From positions 248,001 to 312,000 of the forward strand of contig CAOLHI010001246.1 of the NCBI GenBank assembly GCA_948474755.1: 64,000 nucleotides of DNA, given 5' to 3'. The stretch is from Ctenosaura bakeri (lineage: Eukaryota; Chordata; Lepidosauria; Squamata; Iguanidae). Under the pieces are notes generated by a model. It saw only the letters and a list, made by a program, of their open reading frames with translations, did not search any database and was not told where the DNA came from. Within the stretch, counting starts at the first letter, position 1. The number at the start of each line of letters is the position of its first letter. Below, in pieces: positions 11,436 through 22,955 of this stretch. The translations under genes and the position numbers were made by a program.

Positions 11436-13466
11436 ATAAAACAAACCAAAAATAAAACAAACACAATACTTCCTGTTATCCTCTGTTCTGCATAACCTCT
11501 TGTGATTTTTTTTTATTGGCCAGGGGAATCCATTTTGTTCATGTAATCAATGCCCTTGAGCATTAGTTGCTTATCCTTTTCCCCACTGATATAAACCATA
11601 ATCCAATGAGGCCAGCAATTTTGATACATATAGTGATTGCTGTTTGCTCCCATGTGATGGTACAAATGGTGGTGAGTGGCTCCAGTATCAATGTGGTGAT
11701 GAATCCATTCAAAATCTTAGTCCAGACTTTAAAGGATCTCCCTAAGGCACTGAACCCTATTCCCTCCAATAGGTTCAGCACCTTGGATAGCTCATTTAAA
11801 GTTCCAACTAAACCCCAGTGTGACTAATTGACCATTGACATTATAGCTGCCATTGATATCATACAAAGACAGCTTTCAAGTTTCTTGCAGCTTGAGGTTT
11901 AAGGAACCGGCTTCATCAAATGGACAATGCAATCAGAGAGGTAAGGGGTAAGCACATGAAGCGTTGATAGTTAACTCACCAAACAAAGCAATGTGTCAGA
12001 AGAACCAACGTTAAAGTTTGATGGCCTGAACTATTGCAAATCACTCCAAGGAAGCCAAGAGGTTTTCAATTCCAGATGATTTGCTAGCAGTGTGAGATTA
12101 TCTCCCAAGCAACTGGTAACCTCAGGCACAATGCCAATAAATATAAATAGGCTGCTGAGATACCATACTAAAAAAATACACCCTGGCTCAGTCGAAGCTA
12201 TCAGTGGAGATGCAGGGAGACACCTGTTGTCAGGATCACACAGTGCTATTTGGAGGTGTAGCTGTTCCACAAAGTAATGGCAACTAGAGCTGTTGCATCT
12301 ACCCCATCCATTCCATTTGTACTTAACTGAGCAAAACACCTGCTAAGACCTCTGTTATCTTCCAACTATAATTCTTTTGTGTTTCAAGGCCTATTTACTC
12401 TACTATTCCCCTGCGTCTCACATGTCCCAATCTTTAGGTAATCACTGAAGAATGTCTACATTAAGTAAATACAGTTGTGATGCACCTGTGAACTGGATGT
12501 ATGGTTTTGATAACTCACATAGCAACAGAATGCATTTTAGAATCGTTCCTGTGCACCTTGTTACCGCCACCTTTGTTGTGCATCCTTGAAATGTAAATCT
12601 GTTGTCTTGCATCCTTGTAAAAGCTATTTTGGGGGTTTCTAAGCTGTAATTGCTGACACATCTGCATCCCTGATGCTAAGGATTGAATTGCATTCCTTGA
12701 CTGACATTTTATAGTTAATATGTGCTGAGGCATCAAGGGGCAAAAGCCCCCCTAATCTCAAATAATCTTACATTCCAAAGAAACTGTGTTTGATATCTGA
12801 TTGTCTCCCTTTGGAGTTCTTGGAAAGAGAATGAAAATGGATTAATGGAAAAGAAAAATCTTGTTTAGACTTCAGTGCCAAGAAGAGCTATTTCATTGCA
12901 TGGTCCAGTAGTCTGCATAAGATTTGCCATGTGCGCAATTCCCTTGTGGGCCATTCGGTCTCTGTAGGGAAGAAAACAGACTTCACTTTTTCATAAGGAA
13001 ACCTGATTTCTGTGGTTCTGGAACAAACTAACACAAAATATAGCTCCAAATTTCTTGTACTGTTTTGACAGTTAGATAATAATTTAAAATCTTGCGCTCT
13101 AAGGTATTCTGCACACTGTAAACTAATGAAATATTGCTGGCACTTTTTTTTCCTTTTAAAATAACTATTTCTCTACACTTGTTTGCTTTGAGATCCAACC
13201 AAGTCAAGTTACTTCTGGATCTGAGACTCAAATTGGTTTAAAAAAAAGAAGTAGGGTGTTAAAAATATGAGTTCAAATTCCAGTTTCTCAGACTAGCCTA
13301 CTAAACAGGGTCATTGGGAAGAAAGTGGAGCTAATACGTCACTTTAAAGCTGGGTTTTTAGGCAATTTTTGCTCTAAAACAACCAGAAAGTCCCCAGACA
13401 CATGAAAACATATGCAAATATCCCATCTAACCCCTACAAACACATCAGAATTCCATATTACCCTCC
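11436..13466. other. intergenic; unrecognised minus-strand coding-like remnant
   Basis: Minus-strand frames at 12031-12339 and 11563-11781 contain hydrophobic segments (for example FLVWYLSSLFIFIGIV and ICIKIAGLIGLWFI). Stop codons separate the two frames. They could be remnants of a membrane protein, host or retroviral envelope-like, but I recognise no family and nothing shows they are connected. The rest of the block holds nothing I can name. Confidence 0.3.
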
Positions 13467-13551
13467 AAAACATTCTCCTGCAGTTCCTCTCAAAATGGTG
13501 ACAGGGTGTCACCTCTGATCACCATTTTGAGAGAAACTGCAGAAGAAATCA
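13467..13551. repeat. 85-bp foldback palindrome
   Basis: The left arm (about 13,467-13,502, containing CTGCAGTTCCTCTCAAAATG) is the inverse of the right arm (about 13,523-13,551, containing CATTTTGAGAGAAACTGCAG). A loop of about 17 bp separates them. It could be a small foldback transposon. Nothing is coded. Confidence 0.8.
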
Positions 13552-14320
13552 GAATTATTTGAGCTTCCAGTGTGGTGGGGGTGCAGCCCACAGGTTGGCC
13601 TAGGAGAGGAAATGGCCCCTGGCTCCTGGCCCCAACACATTTGCACTCCTTTGCCCTCTACCCTTTGAGAGAAGGCTAGGATTAAAATGTAATAAATAAA
13701 AATAAAGATAAATAAAAGAGCTTTAGCCTTAGATCTGGAAGACCTGTTAAAGGATGGATGAATAGATAGAGTAGCTTGATTTGCCCAGCTGAAAGATAGC
13801 TACACTGAACTCTGTTAGTCCACAGTGCAGATAAGGGAAATTCCAAAGTGAGTGTGGGATTTATAGTAAACATGCTATTCTTTCAAGCATCACTTACTTG
13901 GGTATTGCTTAAGGGTAGTAAAACAAAGCACAGCCCTTGGCTCCTGGAGACTCCTTTGATTTACATGCAGGATTATCAGTAGTTTTTAAAAACTGGTCTT
14001 GCATTTATTTAGCTTCCTTTTCCCTTCCAAATCATAAATAATCCAACTCTCAGCCAGTAGTGACAGTTGGTTGAGAAATCACTGATGACTCACAACAGAT
14101 TTGGTAGTAAATTTGTGTGAATAGCAAGAAAAGGCCAAGTGTTTGGATACATTAGTTCAGCCTTCAACAATACAACTCTCTTGGGATGGATCGGCTTCCC
14201 CTGTAGTTGGTGGGAGGTGTTGTCCAAAACATCTGGCTGGTAACAAGTTTGGTGTGGTTTCTCTAATTGCCTCACAGGTGCCATACCTAGATCCTTAAGG
14301 AGTCCAATAGTATACAGCAG

Positions 14321-14445
14321 GTGTGGAAATCATATGGCCTTTCAAATGTTGGACTGCAAATCCCAGCAGACCTATCCAATACAGGCAATGTTGAGGAATG
14401 CTGGGATTTGCTGCCTAAAACATCTGGAGGGATTCAAGATAATCA
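14321..14445. mobile_element. small foldback element (family I)
   Basis: Inverted half-sites GTTGGACTGCAAATCCCAGC and GCTGGGATTTGCTGCC flank a short centre, with an ACATCTGGAGGG-type outer edge. This is the common amniote hAT-like MITE plan, read by eye. Confidence 0.6.
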
Positions 14446-14639
14446 CTCCTGATACATATTTTCTATTCTTAAGGTCAAGATTGACTAATGTATTTTGAGC
14501 AAAAGGAAGAGTCAAGTCTTACAGGAAGACAGCCAAAGGAACTACTGTGTAAATATTAGTAATCTAACTTAGCTGCATTTTGAACCAAACTGAAAGCTAT
14601 TGTATGTTAGCCTTCATCCCAAACCAGGGATAGAAACTG

Positions 14640-14752
14640 TGTAGACCTCAAGATGGTGTTAGACTGTAACTCCCAGCATTCCACACCATTAGCTGTGTTG
14701 GTTGAGAGCTGTAGTTCAAAACTATCTGGCAGGTCACACAATTCCCATTCCT
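14640..14752. mobile_element. small foldback element (family I), second copy
   Basis: TTAGACTGTAACTCCCAGC and GAGAGCTGTAGTTCAAAAC are inverted halves. It lies only about 200 bp from the copy at 14.3 kb. An incomplete further half may lie near 14,195-14,270. Confidence 0.6.
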
Positions 14753-15122
14753 GCTGTAGACATAAACAGCCGTCAATTATAAAAGGAAAAATCCTTGCTT
14801 GTATGCTTATTACGTCACTTTTCTAAACACATGCTGGTGTTTCAAAGATTCTGGGAGATTCCAAAAAGTTCATTTATCCAACTTCTAATAAAAACTTCAT
14901 GAAGATACTAGTCCAAAATCAGTACCACCCACAAGATCAAAAGCAAGTGTAGCAAAAGTATTAAAAAAACAAAGAACCTTAGGAGCCAAAGTTTTCTGGA
15001 GTAAAGCAATTTTATACCCTTTAAGAAAAGCAAGGAAAAACAATCCGAGACTTATCTTTGTGACTCCATCTCTCACAACTCTCAAACATCCCTGACTCTT
15101 GTGAGTATCTAAACTGAAATGT

Positions 15123-15142
15123 TGTGTGTGTGTGTGTGTGTG
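15123..15142. repeat. (GT)10 microsatellite
   Basis: Uninterrupted GT dinucleotides at the tail side of the adjoining SINE. SINE tails of this kind end in CACACA-like repeats, so the tract probably grew from that tail. Confidence 0.9.
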
Positions 15143-15345
15143 CCAAGTCACCCATTGACTTATGGCAACCCCATGAATTTCATACATTTTCTTAGGCAAG
15201 GAATATTCAGAGGTGAATTTGCCAGTTCCTTCTTGTGAAATATACCCTGTAGCACCTAGTATTCTTTGGTGATCTCCCATCCAAATCCTAACCAAGGCTG
15301 AGCCTGTTCTGCATCCAAGATCAGCTGAAATCTGTTGCCTTTAGG
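15128..15345 (-). mobile_element. 5S rRNA-derived SINE with L2-like tail
   Basis: On the minus strand the right part reads as a diverged 5S rRNA: GATCTTGGATGCAGAACAGG, then GGATTTGGATGGGAGATCACC, corresponding to the 5S internal promoter region, then CTAGGTGCTACAGGG. The left part is the tail with CCATAAGTCAATGGG, followed by (CA)n. This head and tail define SINE3-type elements. Function of the family: RNA polymerase III transcription from the internal 5S promoter and LINE-dependent retrotransposition. This copy is too diverged to presume activity. Confidence 0.82.
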
Positions 15346-17040
15346 GCATTTTATATGAGGCTAAAATCCATCAGATATTCACTTGGGCAAAAAGAACTTT
15401 CCTTCCCCTCTTCTCCCACAGCCTCTTCTGCACAACCCATATCTGTTCCACAGAGTCTCTCCTGACCATATCTGAAGCTCTATGGGAGGAGAACTTCAGG
15501 GTGGAATTTTGTGAACTGCTTTGAATGATTGTTCAGAAAAACCAAGGAGGAGGGGGAGGAGAAACAGCTTGATTTTAATAAAAGCTAATATTTAGAAAAC
15601 TACCAACAAACTGCAAAAATGAAGGAGCAAGTGGTAAGGCTATCTAGAAGTGGCGAGGATTAGTCTTTATAGGAGGAGTGGGTGAACCATGGCCCCCAAT
15701 GCCCCCATTTACCACTGTAAAAACTGGCAGCAGCATTAAAAACACACTGATGAATTTTGGAAGTGTTGTATAGCAGCACAATTGCCTCCCAAAGGTATTT
15801 TCCACTTTAGCCTCCAAGGCAGGAGACACTTTGCCCTTCTAGTTTGCTGGTTTCTATGATGTGAGAAGGCAGTGCGGCACCTTTCCATGCAGAAGGGTAC
15901 TGTCCCACTATAACACACAGACAACTTTCCCAGTGGCTGCCACATTCCAGCTATAGCTGCCTCCACATTTCTGCCAAATTGCTGCCAATTATTCAGGAAT
16001 GCTGCCCCTTTTGGGTGGAGAATTCATGGCACCCCCCCCCATTAAATGGCCTCTCGCTGCTTAACAAGGATTGTCTATTTCTTAAAGATCCAGTCATTCA
16101 GCCAGTACTGGGATCCTTCGGCTGACAGTAATTGCTTATAACTCACTCACTATGAATTCAAACACATTTCAGCTGTCTTATGCACTGAGTGGTGCAAGTT
16201 TCTTTAGTGTATCTCCTTGCTGCTTCATGTGCATATCAACCATGCTGACATAGTGATACAAATACTTTACAAATGGAACTGGATTCACTGATGCGCCATT
16301 TAACATTCCATTGTTACAGAATCCATGACAGTAAAAGATTATGGTTTTTAAACAAACAAGTCATTTTCTAAATCAACACCTCATCAGTCTGAGTTTAGCT
16401 GGTGATGGAGTGTAGCTGGTAGTAATATGTTTGCTTATGTGATCAGTATGTGATTTTCTTTTCATCACCTTTATGATTAGTTTCCTTGCTTTCAAGCATG
16501 TGAGGTTTGTGAACGAGGCAAGCTGTATTGTGTAAGACACTCGGGCCTCACTTTTTCACGAGCTGAATGACTGATTGGTTTGGTCAATCATGGACCCTGC
16601 TGACATTGCACAGCTAGGAAGTCAGTAATCATAACATCTAGTTACTTACAATTAGTTCCTTTCCCCAATAACTAAGACACAACAACATTGTATTACAATT
16701 GTAATTTAATTAGGGTTAATATTGCTTCTTTTACAGTATAACTATAACTTTTATAGTTACAGTTTGTGGCCTCATGAAATAGTGGAGGAGAAATATTACA
16801 TGGGCCAGCCACTGGACTGTACAGTGCCTCATGGTCACCTCTGGGTGTTGAGGTCACAACAGGGTGGCTAGAAGCGTGCATTGAGATTTTAAAGTAGCTA
16901 CTTTTTTGAGAAACATGGAAGTAAAGTAAAAAGTAAAAAAAAAAAATTAACCATAATAATAACTCACAGATAGGAGCACTAGGAACTACAAGAGGTTCCC
17001 CCATATCTTTTGACTCACTTTCCATGGTTTCTCTTACTCA
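15346..17040. other. intergenic, no gene
   Basis: Unique, AT-rich sequence with a C9-10 run at about 16,031-16,040 and an A-rich run at 16,930-16,950. No exon or named repeat is supported. Confidence 0.5.
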
Positions 17041-17800
17041 TGGTCCAAAACAAATTTTTTCCCCCCGCTCATCTGCAAGACAAGTAACATAGTATGTACT
17101 GAGAGAGAGATAAGGCTAGCTTTGGAGCTCCATCACATAAATACTGAGGCAAGGGAGGGAGTAGCAGTGGAGACAGAACAGTAGGAAGGGGAAAGTGCAG
17201 TGAAGGCAATAGGGTTGCTCTCTCCTGTCCTTCTTCCCTGCAAGCCGTCTCTGACCACTGAGCAGCTCTGGGAAACACCCCATAGCAATCACCTCTACTC
17301 AGGTGGCAACGATGACAATGACAGCTCTGGCTCCCCAAGGGTAAAATGAGTGTCTGGAGAAGGAGGCAGCCATCTCCTGCAAGCAGTGGCTCATGGCTGC
17401 CATCACGTCTTGGGTGGACAAATGTACTGGAGTAGCCAGAGCACCAAGGAGGAGAGGTGATGGCAGCAGTTGTGCTACCAGGTCTCTGGCCATGGCTGCC
17501 ACCTCTTCCTCTTCCTTTGCTTTGCTGCTTCATCTGCAGCAGTGGAATCTGCTGGGACAAAGAGCTGAGGCTACAAGCCAAGTCTCCCTCCAATGGCAAG
17601 CAGCTCTTCTCCCCATTCCTGCAGCACTGGGAGCCACACTTCTAGGTCCTCCAGATGAGCAAGGTGGGGGGATATTTTGACTGTACTTTTGTGGTCCGAA
17701 AATGTAGTCAAAATATAGTGTTTGCTATTATCTGCATTTTTCATTAACCACAGTAAGTCTGGAAATGTATTCCCTGCAGATAGAGGGGACTTACTGTATG
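17041..17800. mobile_element. possible Tigger/pogo-like non-autonomous element
   Basis: The right edge, read on the minus strand, starts ACAGTAAGTCCCCTCTATC and TGCAGGGAATAC, the style of Tigger-like termini (ACAGT...CCC...). The left edge is uncertain. The central 17,100-17,680 is GC-richer and gives several overlapping frames of up to 176 codons with no recognisable domain, so I do not call a gene. Confidence 0.4.
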
Positions 17801-18525
17801 GTCTAAATGCAATTGGTAGCCCCAGCTGGATAGACCCATTGAATCAGATACAGAATGGTAAGTCAACACTTCTGTAAATCCCATTGATTCAAGGGATCTC
17901 CTCTACTGGCAAGTGGATTAAGACCTATATCTACAAGTAATTACTCTTTAAAAATATATTTCCAGACTCTGCTTCTCATTAAACCACACCCTTGAAATTT
18001 GGCATATAATCCAAAGTACTCTAATTACCTAAATATGTTGCAATAGGACAGAGCTCTAACTCTGCATCAAAAATAGAGAGAAGTGGCACTCCCCAAATGC
18101 TTAAAGCACTAAGCAAACCAATGGAAAATGAAGTTATGGTTTTTAAAGGTTTATCAGGATATGTTTCTACATTTTCCCAAGCAACAGAGGCAGGAAAGGT
18201 AGTTCCAAACCAGTTGGATGTATCCACATTCCAGACTAACCTGATTATTTGAAAAGCCTAAAAATGGTACATTTTTTAATTCCTAAGAATTCAGTTTGCC
18301 CCATCATAGAATCCAGCATTCTAGGACAGATCAAGCCAACTTCCACTTAGTATGGAATGAGCTATATGTCTTCTCTTGTTTCTTCAAGCATGACTTTAGG
18401 GAGAGACATCTTTTTAGTACCAGAAGCATAATCAAACTATGTTTATGGAAAGGCAGCCTTTATTTATCTGACTAATCCGGTCTAAAACTCAATTCCAAAT
18501 ACTTCACACATTTGAATATGACTAA
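17801..18525. other. intergenic, no gene; one short repeated segment
   Basis: A segment of about 35 bp around 18,087-18,121 (CTCCCCAAATGCTTAAAGC) recurs with few changes at about 19,057-19,092. The source of the duplication is not clear. Confidence 0.45.
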
Positions 18526-18727
18526 GGGCTTTTCCACACTACATTGTCATAGTGCTATTATTCCACTTTCAATATCCCGTGGAATTCTGGGATTTGTAGT
18601 TTACTGAGGCCAAAGAGCTTACTGGCTGAGAATTCTAAATGCCCCTCCCTAAACTGCAATTCCGAGGATTCCATAGGATGTTAGAAGTGGAATAATAGCA
18701 TTATAACAGTGTTGTGTGGAAAGGCCC
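18526..18727. mobile_element. palindromic MITE (family A) with TAA target duplications
   Basis: Ends GGGCTTTTCCACACTAC and GTGTGGAAAGGCCC. It is flanked by TAA at 18,523-18,525 and TAA at 18,728-18,730. A 3-bp TWA duplication is the hallmark of PIF/Harbinger insertion, so I infer a Harbinger-type non-autonomous element. The spacer shared with the 4.1-kb copy is present. Confidence 0.85.
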
Positions 18728-20004
18728 TAAGAAACAGAGTCTAGAGTGAGACTACAGTGTGCAGACAAAAAGGATGTTGATTGTTGGTGATTGGGGTCAT
18801 CAGGACTAGCAGAGCTTATCCACATCCTGTTGGTATCCTCAAGTAGTCATCCTCAAGTAGTCAACAGTTGTTGCCATTTTAGAGTATCATAAATAAAAGG
18901 AATACATTATCCACTTACAAACAGAGGACCTTTTTCTGTGGTGGCACCCTGACTTTGGAATACCCTTATGAAAGAGATACAGTTGGCATGAACCTGTGGT
19001 TCTTTTCACACACAGGCAGGTTTCATCTTCTGCTTGGCTCAAGAAGAGAATCCAGTGGTACTCCCCAAATGGTTAAAGCACTAAGCAAACCGTCTTTTCT
19101 GAACAACACCTAACTTTCTTGGGCTGTTGTTCTGTGGAGATACCTCTGTTGAATATTATGAACTAGCAATACTCTTTTATCAAGTCCAAGATATCAGACT
19201 TATCAGTGGTTCATCCTCTTGAGTGCCCAAGTATTGTTGGACTGCAACTCTCCAAATCCCTGACCATTGGCTGTGTGGGGTAGGGCTGCTGGCAGTTGAC
19301 ATCCAAAGTTAATTTTCTTGGCTATAACTCCAAGAGATCTACAGTACCTGGAAATTCTGGAAGTTCTACTCAAAAAAAACTTTCCCTCAAGTTTTATTCT
19401 TTTTTTAGAAATCTGAATCTCACCCCTAGATAACATGGGGAACAGAAAAACAATGGGGAAAGTCACAGAGGATTATAACTCCTACAGTTCACCATCAGCA
19501 ATGTGGAATTGTAGCACAAGCCATGGTTTTTCCATGACCTGGACAGAACATCAGCTGGAAGCAGTGCAAAAATGTGGACCTGTCTACTGCTTCCAATATG
19601 GCAGGTGCTCCTTGAACTGTGCCACCCTAGATAACTTCTTAGTCTGCTTTGATGGTAGAGATAGCTTTGGAGGAACATGTCCTGACAGCAGGCACAATAC
19701 ATTAGCAATCAGAAGGCACTGTGAAGAGATCCCATCATTTTTTTTCTTAGCAGATTCTCCATGATAAGAAAAGCAAAGTAAGTCCATTGGTGGAAGACAA
19801 CATCAACTGAAATCCCTAGTAAATGGGGCAGATCAATGACATAATAGAAGTCTTGTCTGGAAGCACTCTGAGCCTATGCTGCAACACTAGATTAAACAGG
19901 TGTTGGGACTATGGCCAGTTCAGATTCACATTGGCACTTCCCCTCTCCCCCTCCTCCTCCTCCCCTCCCCTCCTCCTCCCCCTCTTCTTCCTCTTCTTCT
20001 TCTT
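18728..20004. other. intergenic, no gene; CCT/CTT tract
   Basis: Contains a probable degraded family-I foldback near 19,222-19,330 and a CCT/CTT pyrimidine tract at 19,939-20,004. The 60-110-codon frames on both strands at 19.4-19.8 kb have no recognisable domain. Confidence 0.45.
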
Positions 20005-20062
20005 TGAATCATAGAAACATAGAGTTAGAAGTGACTACAATGGTCTTCAAGTCCAACCCCCT
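20005..20062 (-). mobile_element. CR1 LINE 3'-end fragment
   Basis: Reads GAATCATAGAAACATAGAG then CAAGTCCAACCCC, the minus-strand view of the conserved CR1 3' untranslated end. The same end is complete at 36,366. Only about 58 bp remain, which is typical of severe 5' truncation. Confidence 0.8.
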
Positions 20063-21268
20063 CCTCCTCCCCCCTTCTTCTTCTGTTGCAGGTCCAGCTG
20101 AGACCAGACATCATCACCAATGGTGCAGTAGTAACATTTGAGTCTAGGCTTCCACCAGAATATTTGCTATAGTAGAGTCCATTGTCAATCTAAAACAATT
20201 CTTAGCCATTTCTATCTTTACCAGCTATTGGCACGTGAGTCAATACACAAGCAAACCTCACTGAATCAATGGGGCTACTTTAGTCAGAACCAACAACAGA
20301 GTTCAGGCTGGTGAATGTAACAGGTTGGGCTGTGCAAATGTCACTTCATGACCCACAACGTTGTTCTCCCTCTTCACTTTCCACAGTGTTTAACAACAGC
20401 ACCATACACTGTCACTTGTACCACCAGCAAATTGCCTTCCTTTTACTAGATAGCATTGGCCGAATCACCCCTTGCCCCCACTTCTTGCTGCTAAAATGTT
20501 TGCACAGCCATCCTGTGAGAGAATGCTGAAGCCTTGTAAGAAAATGAGCCCTGGCTAATCTGCTCATTGGCATTTCAGCATTAGAATGTCAAGCACTTTA
20601 GATCCTGTTGACATGATGCCCCAGGCATTCCTTACATCTTTCTCCTTCCCTCTGCCTCCTCCCCTTCACTGTCACATTGGCAATATTCAGGATGATAGCC
20701 CAGAAAAGCATGTGGGGTGAGGCACTGCTTGTGGGTTTCTTTGCTACCAGTTTCAACCACCTCTAGTCAATATGTTTATAGGGAGATTCCTTTCTAATCA
20801 TTGCCCCCGATAAGAAGAATGCCTGCCTGGTGGGATATTTTCCTTCAGCCTCTAAATTTCTAGCATTACAGGAACTTAAAATGTCAGTTGAGCATTTAGA
20901 AATACAGTTTAAGTATCCAAAGAAAAGGGGCAGGTACATTTAAAAAGGGAAGAAGAACACAACAAATATAAGAGTTTCTGGTGTGAACGATTTTCAGAAA
21001 TTTGGCATTTCAAAAAAAGTGCCATCGGGGAGCAGAATTCTTATTTGGAAGGCAATGCCCTCATTTTGTCCCCTCCCTGCATAGTTACATCCCTGGTTCT
21101 GACATTTTGTACTTCTCTTATTCCCCTTCTCTTGCTGAGAATGTGCTTTGCCACAGCTCAGCTTCAAGGAGAAGAAGTGACAGCAATTTTTTTTCCATCA
21201 GATGTACAAAAAACACACAGTCACTGAGATCTTATATGGCACACTATAATGTCCACAAGAAAATGGCG
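20063..21268. other. intergenic, nothing recognised
   Basis: I see no repeat family or exon that I can name in this stretch. Confidence 0.45.
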
Positions 21269-21755
21269 CTACAGTCAGCCCTCCACATTTGTGGGTTTGA
21301 CTTTCACAGATTTGATTATTTGCAAGTTTTACCAACCCCTGCCACCCACCACCTCAGGTGCTTCCTTTCCAGTGAACCTTCCCTCTGAGTGGCTCCAATC
21401 AAGCCATACAGCCCTTTAAAAACCTGCCTCTGCTCTTCCTTTTCCTCCACTAAACTGCAGCCTGGCCTACTAAGGATGGATTGCATCCTGATTTCGTAGC
21501 ATCACAAACCCTCTCCTAATGCCCCCCACACCCAAGGTAAGAGATGGGCAAGAGAAGGAAAGTATAGGGCCACCATGCCAACCTACCCCCTTTCCTTCTC
21601 CTTTCCCTGACCTGCTTTGGAACCTGGGGGCCCATTCTCCTTACCATGCCTCAGATCCCTTATCACAGACACAAACACATTTTGGTATCTGCAATTTTTC
21701 TACTTTTGTGAGGGCCTTGTGCCCCTAACCCTAGCGAACATGCAGGGCTATCCAT
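21269..21755. mobile_element. Tigger/pogo-like non-autonomous element
   Basis: The left edge reads TACAGTCAGCCCTCCACAT and then TTTGTGGGTTTGAC, matching the terminus style of Tigger/MER2-type elements. The right edge reads GTGCCCCTAACCCTAGCGAA, also typical of this group. The interior is non-coding. The family name is by resemblance only. Confidence 0.65.
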
Positions 21756-21774
21756 TCCATGCACCCCAGACTTA

Positions 21775-22182
21775 GGCCCTTTCCATATGGCATTTTCCAT
21801 GCGAAAGGGTGCCTGGAGCATCGCGCGATTGTCAAGAGAGATCTGCACGATGCACTCACAATCATGCAACGTTCCAGGGGCTGGCAGATGCTGATCACAC
21901 ACCTTTTCATTTTCGGCTAGAAGTGATTGCGCACTGCTCCTGGGCAACACGTGAACTTACCTGGCGTGCAGAGTCTCTGAGGCTGTGCCGGTCACACTTC
22001 CTGCCTCAGCACAGCCTGGGAAACTCCCAGGCTGCACTGCAGAAGGAAGAGGTGAGGCTCTCACACGAGCAGGTAGCTCATATGGAGCTGAAGCAGCAGG
22101 GACGCGAGAGCCTCTCGCCGGAGGCTGCTCACGCGATCCCTGCACCTCAACGCCGGAAAAAGGTAAGGTGCAGAAAGGACCT
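21775..22182. mobile_element. GC-rich TIR element (family C)
   Basis: Ends GGCCCTTTCCATATGG and GCAGAAAGGACCTT. TTA stands directly before the left end. The interior is CpG-richer than its surroundings (CATCGCGCGATT, CACGCGATCC), giving several overlapping open frames that I treat as spurious. GT-AG-like donors (GGTAAGGTG at about 22,162; its inverse near 21,957) are present on both strands. Confidence 0.65.
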
Positions 22183-22776
22183 TGGTTGAGCTACTGCATT
22201 CCCCATCATGGACCTTCTGTCATTGTTGGAGTGGTGGAGGAGTCAGAGAAGCATCTGGCTGTGTCCCTGTACCCAAATGCAGAATGGTTACATCATCCGC
22301 TGAGATCCACCAAGATCCTCCAGAGGTGTCAGCAGATGATGGAATCATTTTGCACACGGCTGTGAAGACATAGCCAGATGCTTCTCCATTTCCCTTCCCC
22401 TATTCTCCAGAAACCATGGAATGGCTGGGTGTTGTGGGGGGGGGTTCTTTTGCTGCAGAGAGAAGAAGGGAATGCCTATGTGAAACAACCAACAAAAGAC
22501 ATATGCCTACATATACCATTAACCAGTCACAATGTGCAATTTGTTTTCCTTCTTTGGAAACCCACCTGCTTTATGGATTTGCTTTTTATTTAAATACAAA
22601 GGAGAAACTAAGAGCAACTGCTGGGGACTTAGTTCTGGCAGTATTTCTCCCACATGCTGAAAAATCAGAGCGGTCCCCTGATTAGAGGGAAACAGGCATA
22701 GGACATGAGTTCACACATACACAAATCCCTCCTTCCAAGTTTGTTTATTGGCTGTTCAAATGGGTGTAGTGCTCAT
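22183..22776. other. intergenic, no gene
   Basis: No named repeat or exon is supported. A G-run stands near 22,436-22,443. Confidence 0.45.
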
Positions 22777-22955
22777 CCAGCCGATATGGTATTGTGGTTG
22801 GCATGCTGGACTAGGACTGGAAAGACCCAGATTCAAATCCTCACTTGGCCATGAAGTGCCTTAGGTGACCATCAGTGAATTACAAACTTTCAGTTTAAAC
22901 AACTTTACAGGTTTGTTGTGAAGCCAAAATGGGAGGCCCATGTATGGTGTTTTGA
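22777..22955 (+). mobile_element. tRNA-derived SINE
   Basis: An A-box-like TGGTATTGTGGTTGGCATG and B-box-like CAGATTCAAATCC sit in tRNA-like order. They are followed by CTTGGCCATGAAGTG and GGTTTGTTGTGAAG, the body of the common squamate tRNA SINE. Diverged and presumably inactive. Confidence 0.8.

Noticed and set aside
14897..15295. 132-codon minus-strand frame
   Set aside because: Mostly translation of the 5S SINE and its (CA)n tail.
17069..17680. 176-codon minus-strand and 95-codon plus-strand frames
   Set aside because: Overlapping frames on both strands in locally GC-rich, probable MITE sequence. No domain or splice context.
21809..22365. Two 126-codon plus-strand frames
   Set aside because: They overlap in different frames and lie largely inside a TIR element (21,775-22,182).
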